Shown here: positions 22,785 to 33,978 of the stretch, in pieces
Position numbering within the stretch: the first letter of the stretch is position 1
Layout of the letters: each line of letters starts with the position of its first letter
Source: Acanthosepion esculentum
Taxonomy: Eukaryota; Mollusca; Cephalopoda; Sepiida; Sepiidae
Reading direction: 5' to 3'
Length of the DNA: 64,000 nucleotides
Assembly: GCA_964036315.1 (NCBI GenBank)
Contig: OZ038482.1
Coordinates: forward strand, 15,600,882 to 15,664,881
Notes under the pieces: generated by a model
What the model was told of the DNA's origin: nothing
Databases searched by the model: none
Seen by the model: only the letters and a program-made list of their open reading frames with translations
Program-made: the position numbers and the translations under genes

Positions 22785-23400
22785 TAATTTCCCATGTATA
22801 ATACGTCTTCATCCATAATACGCACCCCTAAAATTGGGCTGAAAGTGTGAGAAAATGCTCTACTCACTCATAATACGCTCCTCTTGTTTGCTAATCAAAC
22901 TCTATAATTTGTACCTATCCAATTTCATTACGGTCAGTGTTTTCTATTGTTATTTTTTTAAAATGCTTTTAAACATAGAATAATATTATTCTAATATAGT
23001 TTTATGATAATACTTACTTTATTTTACGGCAATATTTTTTTAAAAATTGCACCTGTACATAATACGCCCCACTGATTTTGGTTCTTAGTTTTTATAAAAA
23101 ATGCGTATTATACATGGGAAAATACGTTATTCAATGCCAACAAGATTTTTATTGATGGCAATACTTTATCTAAAAAATGTATTGCTGGTAATATTTTTTC
23201 CTTCAAAAAAGTATTACTGGTAATTTTCTTTTATCTTCAAAAATGTTTGTGGTGAGTAGTCATTTCGCAACTGAAATCGACTGATGAAACGGCAATTTTT
23301 TAAAGATTTTTGTAACGGTGCATAATACGCACCCTTGATTTTCCTTAGTATTTTTTTTTTAGAAAAAAATGAGGATTATACATGGGAATTATGGTAATTT
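22785..23400. mobile_element. MITE-like element with nested inverted ends
   Basis: 'attaccgtaatttcccatgt' at 22785 is answered in reverse complement by 'acatgggaaaatacg' (about 23110-23125) and again by 'acatgggaattatggtaat' (about 23380-23398). The unit 'ataatacgcncc' recurs internally. A single 340-bp MITE or a 615-bp form with a duplicated right end are both possible. No transposase is present. Confidence 0.65.
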
Positions 23401-23499
23401 GCTTTTATTAGTCTGTACCTATATTTCATCATACATACATTCATATTATTATGCTCCTTACTTTTTTTAAAAAACTTTTTCAACCTCAAGGAAGACGAT

Positions 23500-24230
23500 A
23501 ATGCCAACAAGACGCAGGAAAATGAAAAGATTGAAAATGGGGAAGATTGAGGAACGACAGTAAAGAGAACAGTGTTCAAGAATACAGAAGATGGCGACTG
23601 ATGTTGCATTTAAATTTTTGAAGATTTTAGTTATCAGGGAAGCAACAAAACGGAAGGGAGTTCCACAGGCGGGAAGTGCGGGAAAAGAAACTGTTAGCAC
23701 GGAAGTGGCGGTTGCATCTAGCTAGTTCAGTAGTAAAACGGCGGGATCTAATTGCCAATCTGGTAGCAGGCTTAAATTCAAGTAGCTGGGGCACCAGAGA
23801 AAAAAGAGTTGTCATAAAAATATTAGTAGAAAAGACAGAGAGAAGCCACATCACGTCGGTGAGAAAGTGACTGAAATTAAGATGGCTGGTCTGGATCAAT
23901 TACATTATAGATTTTCTTTTGAAATTTGTCAAGGATTTCAAGATGTTCAGCAGGAAAACCAGACCAGGTATGGCAGTAATACTAATGTACGGAAGAATGA
24001 TAGATTTATAAATGTGCAAGATGTATTTGAGGAGAACAATGTTCTGGCATGACAGAGTAAACGAACATTCCTTGTAGTACACGTAGCAATTGATTCGACA
24101 TAGTCGCTGCACTTCATATCAGTGGAAAACGTGGCCCAAGAAGGCCTGTTGCTCTCCTGGATTATAACGTCTGTCTTGCTGGTGGCAGACAGCAAAAGCT
24201 TTCTGTGGTGATTAAATGAAAACAGTCTTC
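23500..24230 (-). mobile_element. LINE 3' end, minus strand, decayed
   Basis: Minus-strand frames at 23627-23899 (ending RTSRLWNSLPFCCFPDN) and 23900-24195 (with KCSDYVESIA and LLCHARTLF) are consecutive parts of the C-terminal domain of the 9.8-kb LINE family, in different frames. The 3' UTR is recognisable at 23500-23600. The copy is more diverged than those at 10 and 20 kb. Confidence 0.85.
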
Positions 24231-24416
24231 ACATTTCGAATGTCAACAATATTCCCCTAAATATGTCCAATCAAGCCAAAACTTCTTTTTCCGTATAATA
24301 TATACTATGTCTGGTAAAACTGGCGGCGTTTGTTAATAAAATTATTTTTTATATCTATAAGTTTGCTTTATAACAATGAAAATGGAGGTTTTACATACGC
24401 CTGATATATATATACC

Positions 24417-24417
<1 letters not shown>

Positions 24418-24477
<60 letters not shown>
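24418..24477. repeat. (TA)n microsatellite
   Basis: Perfect TA tract directly upstream of a PLE endonuclease fragment. Confidence 0.95.
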
Positions 24478-24480
<3 letters not shown>

Positions 24481-24930
24481 GACCAAATATTATTTACGAA
24501 TTTAAATGCCCATTAAGGAATTGTATTCCTGATCAATCAAAATTAGCAAATAATTATATAGGCTACACTACAACATGTTTGTCACGCAGACTCACTCTAC
24601 ACATTTCTGACCATAGCTCAATTAGATCTCATTTAAATATTCATGGAGACCTACCGGACACTATTCGTAACATACTTTTTGACAACATTAATATAATAGC
24701 ATCATCTACATGCAAAATAAAAGGTTGAATGTAATGGAAACCTTATTAATAAAAACAAACAAAAAATTAATATTAACTTTGAACATGGACACAATATCTT
24801 GAATGTGTTTTGAAAAATGAAAACATTTTATAAAACATACATACAACAAACTATTTCTTATTTAGCAATTAAAATTTGGAATCATTGAAAACGGCTAAAT
24901 GTATAGCCGAAAGCGATCGGATAAAAAGAA
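24478..24930 (+). pseudogene. Penelope-like element fragment: GIY-YIG endonuclease
   Basis: After the TA tract one frame reads YEFKCPLRN, NNYIGYTTTCLSRRLTLH and SSIRSHLNIHGDLPD. This fits the KCP...YIG...RL.H core of the C-terminal GIY-YIG endonuclease of Penelope-like retroelements. The following region is frame-shifted, and at 24893-24921 a hairpin GGCTA/TAGCC is followed by GAAAGC, the degenerate hammerhead-like position. Another PLE terminal segment and (TA)n follow at 25046. Confidence 0.75.
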
Positions 24931-25042
24931 CATTCGGACAGTTTTTATATAATTTATCATCCGAAAAAAGAATTATTACATCGCATGAGAAATCGTATAA
25001 AAAACCTAAATAAAAGCAACTTGTCTGTCGTATTCAATGAAA

Positions 25043-25045
<3 letters not shown>

Positions 25046-25112
<67 letters not shown>
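25046..25112. repeat. (TA)n microsatellite at the PLE 3' boundary
   Basis: A TA tract separates the PLE terminal peptide segment ending NEMC (about 25050) from the direct repeat of the minus-strand PLE at 25113. Confidence 0.95.
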
Positions 25113-25120
<8 letters not shown>

Positions 25121-25240
25121 GAAGAGGTTATAGTGATTACAACGAGAGAAAAGTGTATATTAAAAAGAAGAGCGGTACCGGAAACGTTTTTGTTGTAATG
25201 TGGATTTTTTTTTAAGTATCATGTTTTATTTTCCATAATT
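25113..25240 (-). repeat. PLE terminal direct repeat, 3' copy
   Basis: Matches 29713-29840 with about ten differences and a few small indels. It borders (TA)n on its low-coordinate side. Confidence 0.85.
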
Positions 25241-25290
25241 TTACTACACGGGTTTCAAGTCTCGCGACCGTCTTCAGGGAAAGGGTGGAA
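25240..25290 (-). ncRNA. Hammerhead-like motif just inside the PLE 3' repeat
   Basis: Minus strand: CTGAAGA, then GGTC-GCGA-GACT (a 4-bp stem with one G-T and a GNRA loop), then GAAAC-CCGTG. Position 7 of the core is free to vary in hammerheads. No good stem I is visible, so activity is doubtful, but the location next to the PLE terminal repeat is where such ribozymes are known. Confidence 0.35.
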
Positions 25291-25679
25291 ATTTCCACAT
25301 ATTATTAAAAATAATTAATTTTTTCTCCTTTATGTTTTTCGATGTTAAATATTCTCGATATGAGACATTCTCTATTTTTGTGTTAGTAATCCGAATGTCT
25401 TTCTTGAATTGGCAGTGAAGAGTTCCGCGCGAAGGGTCATAAAACAATTAAGGTTGGTCCGAGAAATGATGAATTAGTTGTCGGTATCGTATCTTTTAAT
25501 GTTTTAATGACCCCTGTGTGTTCTTAGATCTATTTCCATTTTCGTGTGTTTCTGCCAGCATGCGTGTATATATGCGTGTGTATATTCCCCCTCCATACAT
25601 ACATACTGTCTCACTACGAGGAATTAGTAAACACATTTGTACACATAAACACATACATACAAACACACACCGTCCCACC

Positions 25680-25900
25680 ACAAGGAATCAGTACATACAC
25701 ACACACACATACATACATACATACATACATACATACACACACATACTTCCCAAGTTACATGGAACCAGTATACACATACACATGCACACATATATACGTA
25801 CATACATACACACGTACTTCCCAAGTTACATGGAACCAGTATACACATATACATGCACACATATATACGTACATACATACACACGTACTTCCTGAGTTGT
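25680..25900. repeat. CATACACA minisatellite in the PLE 3' region
   Basis: (ACAT)n runs and two near-identical units of about 72 bp with 'ttcccaagttacatggaacc' (about 25747 and 25819), plus a third partial one. Frames through it (YIHTYIHT) are simple-sequence artefacts. Confidence 0.85.
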
Positions 25901-26089
25901 GTACGGTTTGTTTGCGTGCCCGTGAGTAGTTCCTCTGCTTTTGTCAATATGTGTGTACATATACATGTGTATATATATTTTTTCGTGCTCCACAGATACC
26001 CGCATGTGAGCGTGCGTGCATGCATGGGAGTGGCTTGATCACTGTATTTGCATGTTGTCTGTTTTTTCGTGTGGGGTCATGATCTATTT

Positions 26090-26440
26090 AGTTCTGGTTT
26101 AAATTTGTTTATGAAGTTTTTTCTTGTATTTGTAGATAAGAATAATTGTCTGTTTAATATATTGGCATAATATTAAATTTACCCTGGTTACATTTGAAGA
26201 TGTGTTGTGATACAAAAAGTTTTCAGTTGTCTGGTAATTTAATGTTGCTTTTGTGTAGGGAGACCCTGTTGTTCATTGTTGTGTGATACCTATATATGAC
26301 TTGCATTTTGTGCATTTAAGTACAAAAATCGCATTTTTGGAGTTGCAGTTTAAGTTTTTCTTTATATTGAATGTCGTTTTGGGGTTTTCAGAAGTGTAGG
26401 AGTTTCCTTCTATAATGATGTCACAAACCCCACATCTTTT
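26090..26440 (-). pseudogene. PLE GIY-YIG endonuclease domain
   Basis: On the minus strand, RCGVCDIII (CX2C, about 26420-26440) is followed by LNCNSKNAIF and VLKCTKCKS, then YIG (about 26290), then RVSLHKSNIKLPDN and FKPELN. This is the C-terminal endonuclease that nicks target DNA to prime reverse transcription. Several frame changes and stops occur, so it is not expressed as one protein. Confidence 0.75.
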
Positions 26441-26792
26441 TTGTTACATTTTGCGACTCCCTGTATTGTATGTTGGTTAAATTTAGATGAGGTTAATATG
26501 TGTTTTTGGTTTTTAGATTGGCGTTTGCTTTTAATTATTTTGGTTGTTTTTAGTATATTTTTCAGTTTATTATTCTTGCTAAGTAGGTCTAGATTTGTTG
26601 TAATTTCTGTGAATATTTCTGGATTGTTTTTGTTGTATGTTGAGACATACGCTAGAGTTGGTTCGATGTTATGTTTCTTTTCATTTCTAAGTTGGTCTAG
26701 AATAATTTGTTTTGCTAATAATTTGTTTTTGCTAATTTTGTTTATTAGTGTTGTGGGGCAGCCTCGTTTTTTTAGAGTTTTATGTAGTTCTT

Positions 26793-28060
26793 CTAAGCGG
26801 GTTTTTCGGAGGTGTTTATATCACTCACTATAGTACAGACCCGACGTGCTAGGGAATAGGCGATGGATTTTAGGCAGCTTTTGGGTTGATAGCTCTTGAA
26901 ATGAAGATATTGTTGGGTGTCTGTGGGTTTGTGGTAGATATCTGTCATTATGTGGTTGTTTTTATTTCTAATGAATGTATCTAAAAATGGTAATTCGTTA
27001 AAATTATATTCTTGCGTGAATTTTATTTTGGGGTGTAAGATTTGAAGTAGAGTGTGGAATTGGTTAATGTCACCCCATGAGGATTTCCAAAAAAATGAAG
27101 CAATCATCTAAGTATCCTTTCCAAGATTTAGTGAATTGGGTTTTTATATTTGCCCCATATATTTTTCTATCCGTTCATAGAGGTTTTCTTCTTGGTAAGC
27201 TAATGTTAGGGTGGCATATGTTGGTGCCATTTTTGTTCCCATTGCAGTACTCAAGGTTTGGATATAGTTTTTGTTGTCAAATTCAAAGGTCCTATTGTTT
27301 AGAATTAGGTCTATACTATCGATAATGATCTTTTTAGTGAATCTCAGATGTAGTATTTCTGGATGTTTTTTCAATCCAGAATGAGATTGCTTTCTTTCCT
27401 AGTTCATGGGGTATGTTGCTGTATAGGCTACTAATGTCAAAAGTTGTCATAAACTTTCCCGGATCTACCTTTTGTGGTATGCAGCTAAGGAAATGGATAT
27501 CGTCTCTGATGTGGCTTTTAATTTGTTTAGTATATGGTTGCAATATTATGTCTATTAGGTTACTGAGTTTGCTAGTTGGACTGGCTGGTCCTGCTACTAT
27601 TGATCTGAATGTAAGGTCACTAGGGTTTGGGATGCTAATGTATACAGTTTTTTGTGTCTGTATAGCTGCTTTTAATTCACGTGATTTGTGAATTTTAGGT
27701 AGTCCGTAGAAATTGCTTGTTTTTGGTACAAAGTTTATTAGGAAATCCTTCTCTTTTTGGTTAATATTTTATTATGTGTTGTGCAGAGTTTTGTAATTTT
27801 TGATATAATGTTTTTGTCTCTGTTAGTGTCAATTAATTTGTAGTTATTTCTATCCTCTAGTGTTTCTAGAATTTTTGTTTTATAGTATGTTCTTGATCAC
27901 AATAGCGCTGCTTTTATCTGCTTCTTTTATAATTATGTTATTATTTTTTCGGATGCTCCCTAAATCTAGTCTTTGTCTGTATGTGAGGTTGTCGAATGAT
28001 TTGGATTTTTCTTGTAGGTCGAAGTTCGAGAGGATCTCAAAAAATATATTTAGCTCATTG
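26793..28060 (-). pseudogene. PLE reverse transcriptase
   Basis: Consecutive minus-strand frames carry RT motifs in order: NFYGLPKIHKSRELKAAI (about 27660-27720), MTTFDISSLYSNIPHE (motif A with catalytic D, about 27440-27480), STAMGTKMAPTYATLTLAY (motif B, about 27200-27260), YLDD (motif C, about 27110-27121, in a shifted frame) and WKSSWGDINQFHTLLQ, then LPFLDTFIRNK and YHKPTDTQQYLHFKSY. The 'LPKIHK' and 'KPTDTQQYLH' stretches are typical of Penelope-like RTs rather than LINEs. At least three frameshifts are present, one just after YLDD. Confidence 0.85.
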
Positions 28061-28838
28061 GTATTATTATTTTTGTTTGGGAATAAATTGGATTTGTTTT
28101 TACCAGTGACTCATCTGTAATATTTTCGCTATTATTAGATATTTCTCTTAGTCTCAATTTGCGTTCAAATTCCTTTTTTTAGGTCTGTTATATTGCTTTT
28201 CGGAGCAGGGCATAATTTTAGGCCCAATTTCAATAGGTTGATTTCGTTATTTGTAAATGTATATGTAGATAGGTTTATTATTTGGGGTTTTGTGTCATCT
28301 AGACTGTTTTTTTTTTTGTTTGGACTGGGGCTTCTAAAAAATAATGATTATTTCTTTTAATATATTTCGGGTTTTCTAAGAGATATCCTCTCTCTGTACA
28401 TGTTGAGTTTTCTTGCCAGTGAGAGTTTTTTTTTGTGAAATTGGGGTTGTTTTTTCTCGATGGCTCTATATAGGTGTGTTTGTTTTTGTTAGGAGGCGTG
28501 TTCCAGATGTTTCTAGATTTGTTGTTTTTGTATGGATTGTATGTGGATTGTGTGTAGACATTTTCGGGGAATTCTGGTTGTACTCCTGGATATGCGTAAT
28601 GGTTGCCAGGTTTGGTTTGTTGGTATTTGTAAGTGTTGGGTTTGTGAGTGTGTGTGTATTCTGATCTTTGTCTGTTTGAGTTATGGTGTGGTGGTCTGTG
28701 CAGGTTTGTTTTTGCGCTCTTCGGTGTATGTGCATAATTGTTTTTTTTATGTGGGTGTGTTTGTGTGTGCGGTGGTAGTATGTATTAGGCTTCCTACCTT
28801 GTGGATATGTTTGCGTATAGTAGAATGTGCTAGGATAT

Positions 28839-29231
28839 TTAATTTGTGAGTTTGTTTGTGGATGTTTGCGGGTCTGTTTGTATGTGGTAATAGGTATTCG
28901 GGTTTTTGACTCTGTTGGGTGTTTTTCTCTGTATTTGCTGATGGTTGTTTTGTGTTGAGAACTGTGCTTTTTGTGAGTTTGGATTAATTTTTTTTAGTTT
29001 TGTCTCATTTTCCAATTTTTCTTTTCTTGGTAATGCATTCAACCAGGTTATCTTTCTTTCCAAGATATTCCGAGATTTTTCCTCCTCTTTTTTACATTTT
29101 GACTCCCATAATTCTGACAGGAATTGGTGAGTTTCTTTAGGACATAATTCCTTGATTTTTATAAATAATTTTTTATCAATCTCTGTGTATTTCTTTGTTT
29201 CGTCTTCTTGTATTTCAATTTGGGCCTGCAT
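28839..29231 (-). pseudogene. PLE N-terminal region, second open segment
   Basis: A 130-residue charged segment (QIEIQEDETKKYTEIDKKLF, then LPRKEKLENETKLKK) continues the N-terminal part of the PLE protein. It is Lys/Glu/Asn-rich with coiled-coil character. It lies between the first segment (29364-29696) and the RT and probably formed one protein with them originally. Confidence 0.55.
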
Positions 29232-29363
29232 TTTTGTTTGGTTTAGTGTTTTTTTATTTGTTTTTGTTTCTCCGTGTTTTGTGAGTTAATTTTTTCGCGG
29301 AATTTCCTTGGAATAAATATTTCCTCCATTTCTATGAAGGTTTTGTATATTTTTGCTGTTTCT

Positions 29364-29696
29364 TTATTTTTGATGGCACTGAAATATGCCAGTTTTCTTT
29401 GAGTGAGCAGGTTGTTCCACATTCGGAGATTCTGTCTTTTCCTCTAAGTACGCTTCCTCTTGGATGTATAACTTTTTAATATTTTCCAGGTATTCAAACT
29501 GTGTTTTGAAATGTTCTATTAGTGTTTCTGCGTTGCAGTTGTGTTCCCTGGTTTGTTGTGATGAGATCTGTAGGAGAAGAGCTTCCACATTTTTGTTCAA
29601 TTTCTGTACTTCTTCCTCCAGTAGTTCCTCTTTTTGGCTGGTAAGTTTGAGTAACTCAAGCAGTTCTTCCATGGATTTCTTTTCAGTTCGCGGCAT
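29364..29696 (-). pseudogene. PLE N-terminal coiled-coil segment with probable start codon
   Basis: The frame opens with ATG at 29696, only about 17 bp inside the 5' direct repeat. It encodes MPRTEKKSMEELLELLK followed by heptad-rich helices (EELLEEEVQKLNKNVEALLL, then LEYLENIKKLYI). N-terminal coiled-coil regions are usual in PLE proteins. The following frame is broken after about 110 residues. Confidence 0.65.
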
Positions 29697-29712
29697 TCTT
29701 TCATTATAGTTA

Positions 29713-29953
<241 letters not shown>

Positions 29954-29954
29954 G

Positions 29955-30251
29955 ATTAGAATCTCCGACTGATGCCAAATTTGGTCGACGACTGTGGGGG
30001 AAAAGCGCGTATTTGTAAACAGTGACTATTACTGCTAATAATGCAAGACTCTCCCAACCGATTAAGTTTTCTAGGTCACTGGCGTGTTTATGACAAAATA
30101 AATACGCTAACGTTGGCCGGGTGCCGATAGCCTAGGGATTAGAATCACCGACTAATCCCAAATTGGTCGGTTTTCGGTCACGGCTTGAGGCAATCAGATG
30201 TCGAGCCACTCCGATTAACTGTGATACAGCGAAACAGTCTGTCTGTGGATG

Positions 30252-30262
<11 letters not shown>
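29955..30262 (+). repeat. Dispersed repeat R2, two adjacent parts
   Basis: 'gaatctccgactgatgccaa' (29960) and 'gccgatagcctagggattag' (30122) begin two related segments. Together they match 47155-47445 in the same order ('cagtgactattactgctaat' against 'cagtaactattattgctact'). The segment ends 'gtctgtctgtggatgatt' at (TA)n (30254). Confidence 0.75.
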
Positions 30263-30333
<71 letters not shown>

Positions 30334-30340
30334 TGTGTGT
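30254..30340. repeat. (TA)n(TG)n microsatellite
   Basis: Simple repeat directly attached to the R2 end. Confidence 0.95.
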
Positions 30341-30711
30341 GAATCTGTTTATCCACGAGTAAGATTTGAATAATTGTAATTTTTTAATAATACATATATC
30401 ACAGCAATACTAAAGAACTAATCACCGAGCTATTACTAACAAGAACTAGAAAAGTCAGAACAACTCGGTTTTCTAGTGATCGAAATCGTCGATTGCCTGA
30501 CGATATGTCGACTCTTAATTGGATTCTGGCTTTGATGAAATTTGATCAGACAATATTTTGACCCAGACTTTGATAACGTAGAATATTTAGAAAAGAAATA
30601 TTGATCGATTACAGACCAGATTTTACGGATGACAAGGATTCTGCTTGTTCTTGGCCATTTTTATTTTCAATAATATTCTTCTGCCGACAATTCAAAACAC
30701 TACACACACAC

Positions 30712-30715
<4 letters not shown>
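30341..30715. other. No recognisable gene
   Basis: AT-rich sequence without a recognised feature. Confidence 0.5.
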
Positions 30716-30767
<52 letters not shown>

Positions 30768-30961
30768 TGGACATGGAAGTCAGCACTTAGAGGCGACAGT
30801 CTGTTTCATGCTAGTGCAATTGCCTGACGATTGCGCTAGCATGAAACAGACTGTCACCTCTAAGTGCTGACTTCCATGTCCACTTTTATATTTACACACG
30901 CTCTATCTCTGATATTGAGCACTTTACCCCATAAATATAGCACACTTTAAGACTATATTTC

Positions 30962-31000
<39 letters not shown>
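30716..31000. repeat. 61-bp-arm palindrome between (TA)n tracts
   Basis: (TA)n at 30716-30760, then the left arm 30760-30820 ('aagtggacatggaagtcagc' onward), a 9-bp centre and the right arm 30830-30890. The arms differ at only two positions. A block shared with 17311-17395 follows, then (TA)n at 30966-31000. The right half contains CTGACGA, a TGC/GCA stem, then GAAAC-AGACT-GTC, a hammerhead-like order. Confidence 0.9.
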
Positions 31001-31002
<2 letters not shown>

Positions 31003-31088
31003 TTTTTAGTAATTTTCTTTTCGTAGAAGACAAGGGATATTTGGTTCAAATGAGTTGAAATATTTTCTATACCTAATTATTTTAGCCA

Positions 31089-31196
31089 TCCCGGGTATGA
31101 CGATAAAATACATCCAACAACAAGGCCTCTGATCAGGAGATTTTGAGGAGTGTGGAACTATCTCTTAATTGCTGGTGTTCTCAGGTCCACCCTAAA
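31089..31196 (+). repeat. Dispersed repeat R1, copy 2
   Basis: 'gacgataaaatacatccaac' to 'ggtgttctcaggtccaccct' matches 3460-3560. It directly abuts a minus-strand LINE fragment. Confidence 0.75.
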
Positions 31197-31450
31197 TCAG
31201 ACGAAATAAAGGGTTCGCTTCCCAATACCAATATGGCAGCAATATTCAATGCACGGACGAATGGTAGATTTATAAATGTGAAAGATGGATTCTGAAGTGA
31301 ACACTTTTCTGGCATGACATAATGAACTAACTTTCTTGGCAATGTATCCAATATAATCACTCCACTTTATTTCAGGTAAAAAAAACGGGAGTCCAAGAAA
31401 GCATCGAGTCTTGCTCTCTTGTAATCTAACATCGGCCATGCTGGTGCCTT
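31197..31450 (-). pseudogene. LINE fragment (RT C-terminal)
   Basis: An open frame of 80 residues with EIKWSDYIGYIAKKVSSLCH and SIFHIYKSTIRPCIEYCCHI is the part of the LINE protein just upstream of the domain seen at 9805. Both ends are truncated, and the usual 3' end is absent. Confidence 0.85.
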
Positions 31451-32037
31451 TTCACCTGCTATGCCTGCCTTCGGCTTGCATTGCATTACAAGTATTAGAT
31501 TTTAAAGATTTCGTGTTTTCATTAGGTTACCTAAATATTTTATCAGTCTGTTCTGATTGTAATTATAAATGTAGTTGTTGTTGGTCTTTTGTAAAAACTT
31601 CTGATATGGTTACCAGTGATCTGAATGGCTCACCCTAGTGCTCACGAGCGTTTCGCTCGCCACACCCACATTGGTTTGCCATGAATTGTAACTGTACATC
31701 TTTAATGCTGATGGACATTCTCCTACGATTCCTTCAAGAGAAAAGACACATATTGTTCTTGCAAGATAATGCATTGATTCTTGTGATACTAAACATGTTC
31801 TGGATGATGTCCAACAATTTCCCTGACAAAAAATGCCTACCACTAAACACATAACTTCATTCAGTTAAACGGTTTATAGCCGTCAGAAGAGCCAGAGACG
31901 TGGAATAACATATTTCAGGACGGTAATTGCCATCTGTGCACCTGTATATGAATGCATACCAGTATCAATGCCCAAAGGGTGCACATAATAATATGAAGAG
32001 GACACATACCATTGACACAAAACGTATTTTGAAACCT
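31451..32037. other. No recognisable gene
   Basis: Short frames only (31411-31638, 31610-31852) with no recognised domain. Confidence 0.5.
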
Positions 32038-32162
32038 GTGAATGTACTGTTCTCTCCCTCTCTCTCTCACTCACTCACTCACTCACTCACTCACTCTCTC
32101 GCAATATGTGCGTGTGTGTATTATTGTGGGTGTGTTTATTACAAATATATGTTAATATTACA

Positions 32163-32217
<55 letters not shown>
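32038..32217. repeat. (CT)n/(CTCA)n and (TA)n microsatellites
   Basis: CTCTCT then (CTCA)n at 32050-32100; (TA)n at 32165-32217. Confidence 0.95.
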
Positions 32218-32218
<1 letters not shown>

Positions 32219-32221
32219 CCA

Positions 32222-32360
32222 CATAGAAGCATGTTTCGCTGTATCATAGCTCATCAGTGTAGCTAGACATCTGATTGCTTCAAACCAAGATCAAAACTCG
32301 ACTGATTTGGCATCAGTCAGAGACTCTACGCCTAAACTATCGGCGCCCGGCAGAAAAAAA
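32222..32360 (-). repeat. Dispersed repeat R2
   Basis: Matches 21630-21745 on the same strand ('gctagacatctgattgcttc', 'gcgcccggcag'). Its end abuts the (TA)n at 32165-32217. Confidence 0.8.
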
Positions 32361-32406
32361 GGAATCTTTTAACGTATTATATACGTGATGCATATAAGCG
32401 CTCAAT

Positions 32407-32408
32407 TC

Positions 32409-32450
<42 letters not shown>
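32407..32450. repeat. (TA)n(GA)n microsatellite
   Basis: Simple sequence. Confidence 0.95.
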
Positions 32451-32489
32451 CATTACCCATTTCCACTAATAATAAACACAAATTTATAG

Positions 32490-32997
32490 ACGATGTTGTA
32501 ACATTAATTACTATGGAAACGGCCAGAGGCGGCCATTTTGGTTAGGTGGTCGAAGAGTTAATTCTTATCTACAGATCAGTCACATTCGGAAAGGTTATGC
32601 CAGCTTATGGTGGGGTATCTATTTCATAGCTGATGGTAGCGTTCACCGTCTAGTTAGTTTAAAGCGAAAGATATTTCATGGCGCGACGGCAGGTCGTTAA
32701 GTGTCTAGTGGATTTTTATTTTATCATTATCTATCTATTAATCTCTTTATTTATTTGTTTATTCAAATGGCTATTTCATATCCAAGCCGTTTATATAGTA
32801 ATTAACGTTACAAAAGACCATAATTATAAACACGCGCAAATCAAGATAGCTTATTCCTAAATTTTCGCTTGAGGATGAAACGGGACTCGATACCTTAATT
32901 CAACTTAATTTCAATAATTATATTGAGGATTTCGGCTCTCGTTTTTGAAACATGAGAACTCTTATGTAGCGAAGGAATCATATTTTCATAAAAATAT

Positions 32998-33000
<3 letters not shown>
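32490..33000 (+). repeat. Dispersed repeat R3, orientation A
   Basis: Two modules. 32503-32804 is bounded by 19-bp inverted arms ('taattactatggaaacggc' and its near reverse complement). 32805-33000 ends 'gtagcgaaggaatcatattt' at (TA)n. In the second copy (47690-48178) the first module is inverted while the second keeps its orientation. Confidence 0.85.
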
Positions 33001-33044
<44 letters not shown>

Positions 33045-33072
33045 GAAACAATTTTAAATGCCGTGCAAAATT

Positions 33073-33114
<42 letters not shown>

Positions 33115-33317
33115 GCGAGAGTGTGAGAGAGAGAGAGGGAGAGCGATAAAGAGAGAGAGAGAAATAATTAGTATTGACACAGAGATCAATGCCGAATGGC
33201 CAGAGTCTGTTTCATATTTGAACCGAATCTTGACGCCTGAAGATTGCGTTCTAGCATGAAGAGGGCGGTTATAAACACACACACACACACACACACACAT
33301 ACACACACACACACATA
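33000..33317. repeat. Microsatellites (TA)n, (GA)n, (CA)n with a short unique spacer
   Basis: (TA)n at 33000-33040 and 33077-33109, (GA)n at 33110-33165, (CA)n at 33270-33317. At 33228-33262 the text 'gcctgaagattgcgttctag' followed by 'catgaag' resembles the hammerhead-like block of the 30.8-kb palindrome but with GAAG instead of GAAA. Confidence 0.9.
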
Positions 33318-33512
33318 CGAGGTACTCGAAAAACGTTAATCCTATTGATTATTCATTACACACGTTTCACAAAGTGTAACATGAAAAATCCTTAGTACAT
33401 TCGGTTCGAATGAGTCACTTAAATAGATTAAACATTTCGAAAACATTTTATATGTGTTTCTTTGTGCGTGAATCTAAATATATATGAGTAAAGAAACTTC
33501 ACATATCATATT

Positions 33513-33514
<2 letters not shown>

Positions 33515-33577
<63 letters not shown>
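33515..33577. repeat. (TA)n microsatellite
   Basis: Simple sequence. Confidence 0.95.
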
Positions 33578-33579
<2 letters not shown>

Positions 33580-33599
33580 TCACATATACGCCTACTTAG

Positions 33600-33960
33600 A
33601 TATTTGTACATGGACATATTCACCAGCATATGTACGGTTTTCTTTCACTACCTTTTGCCATCTTTGAGGCAGCTTTTAATCGATTTACGTCTTTAATCCA
33701 TTTAATGGAGATGAGTACTTTTCTGAATTCAAAGTCTGATTTCGCGAAAAGATCTCGTAATACTACATTATGTTCCCTTCCAGTTCCATCAGATACACAT
33801 CACTTTTTCCGGTATAAACCGTCTTTTCGTCTTCCCCAGGACCTTTTGCACTCAACATTGTTGTAAACAAACCACTTTTCAATCCCTGTGACCGTTCTTT
33901 CAAAAAAAGAAATGAGCCGTTTTGTTGCATTTGAGCCGAGAATCGTAGATGGTCCATTAA
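33600..33960 (-). pseudogene. Mariner transposase fragment, internally deleted
   Basis: On the minus strand one frame reads KVMCIWWNWKGT, stop, CYEIFSRNQTLNSEKYSSPL, followed by LNGLKT. It resembles the catalytic 'cIWWD..GvvyyELL...eTin.erY..qL..L' segment of mariner transposases. It then passes into a segment like the transposase C-terminus ('RWQKVVKEN'), so the central HQDNA...DLAP part appears missing. Frameshifts and a stop show a dead gene. The assignment rests on motif resemblance by eye. Confidence 0.55.
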
Positions 33961-33978
33961 CATTTATCCGTTACATTT

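Noticed and set aside
29364..29696. Host coiled-coil protein exon
   Set aside because: It starts just inside the PLE direct repeat and runs towards the PLE RT on the same strand, so it is better explained as the element's own N-terminus.
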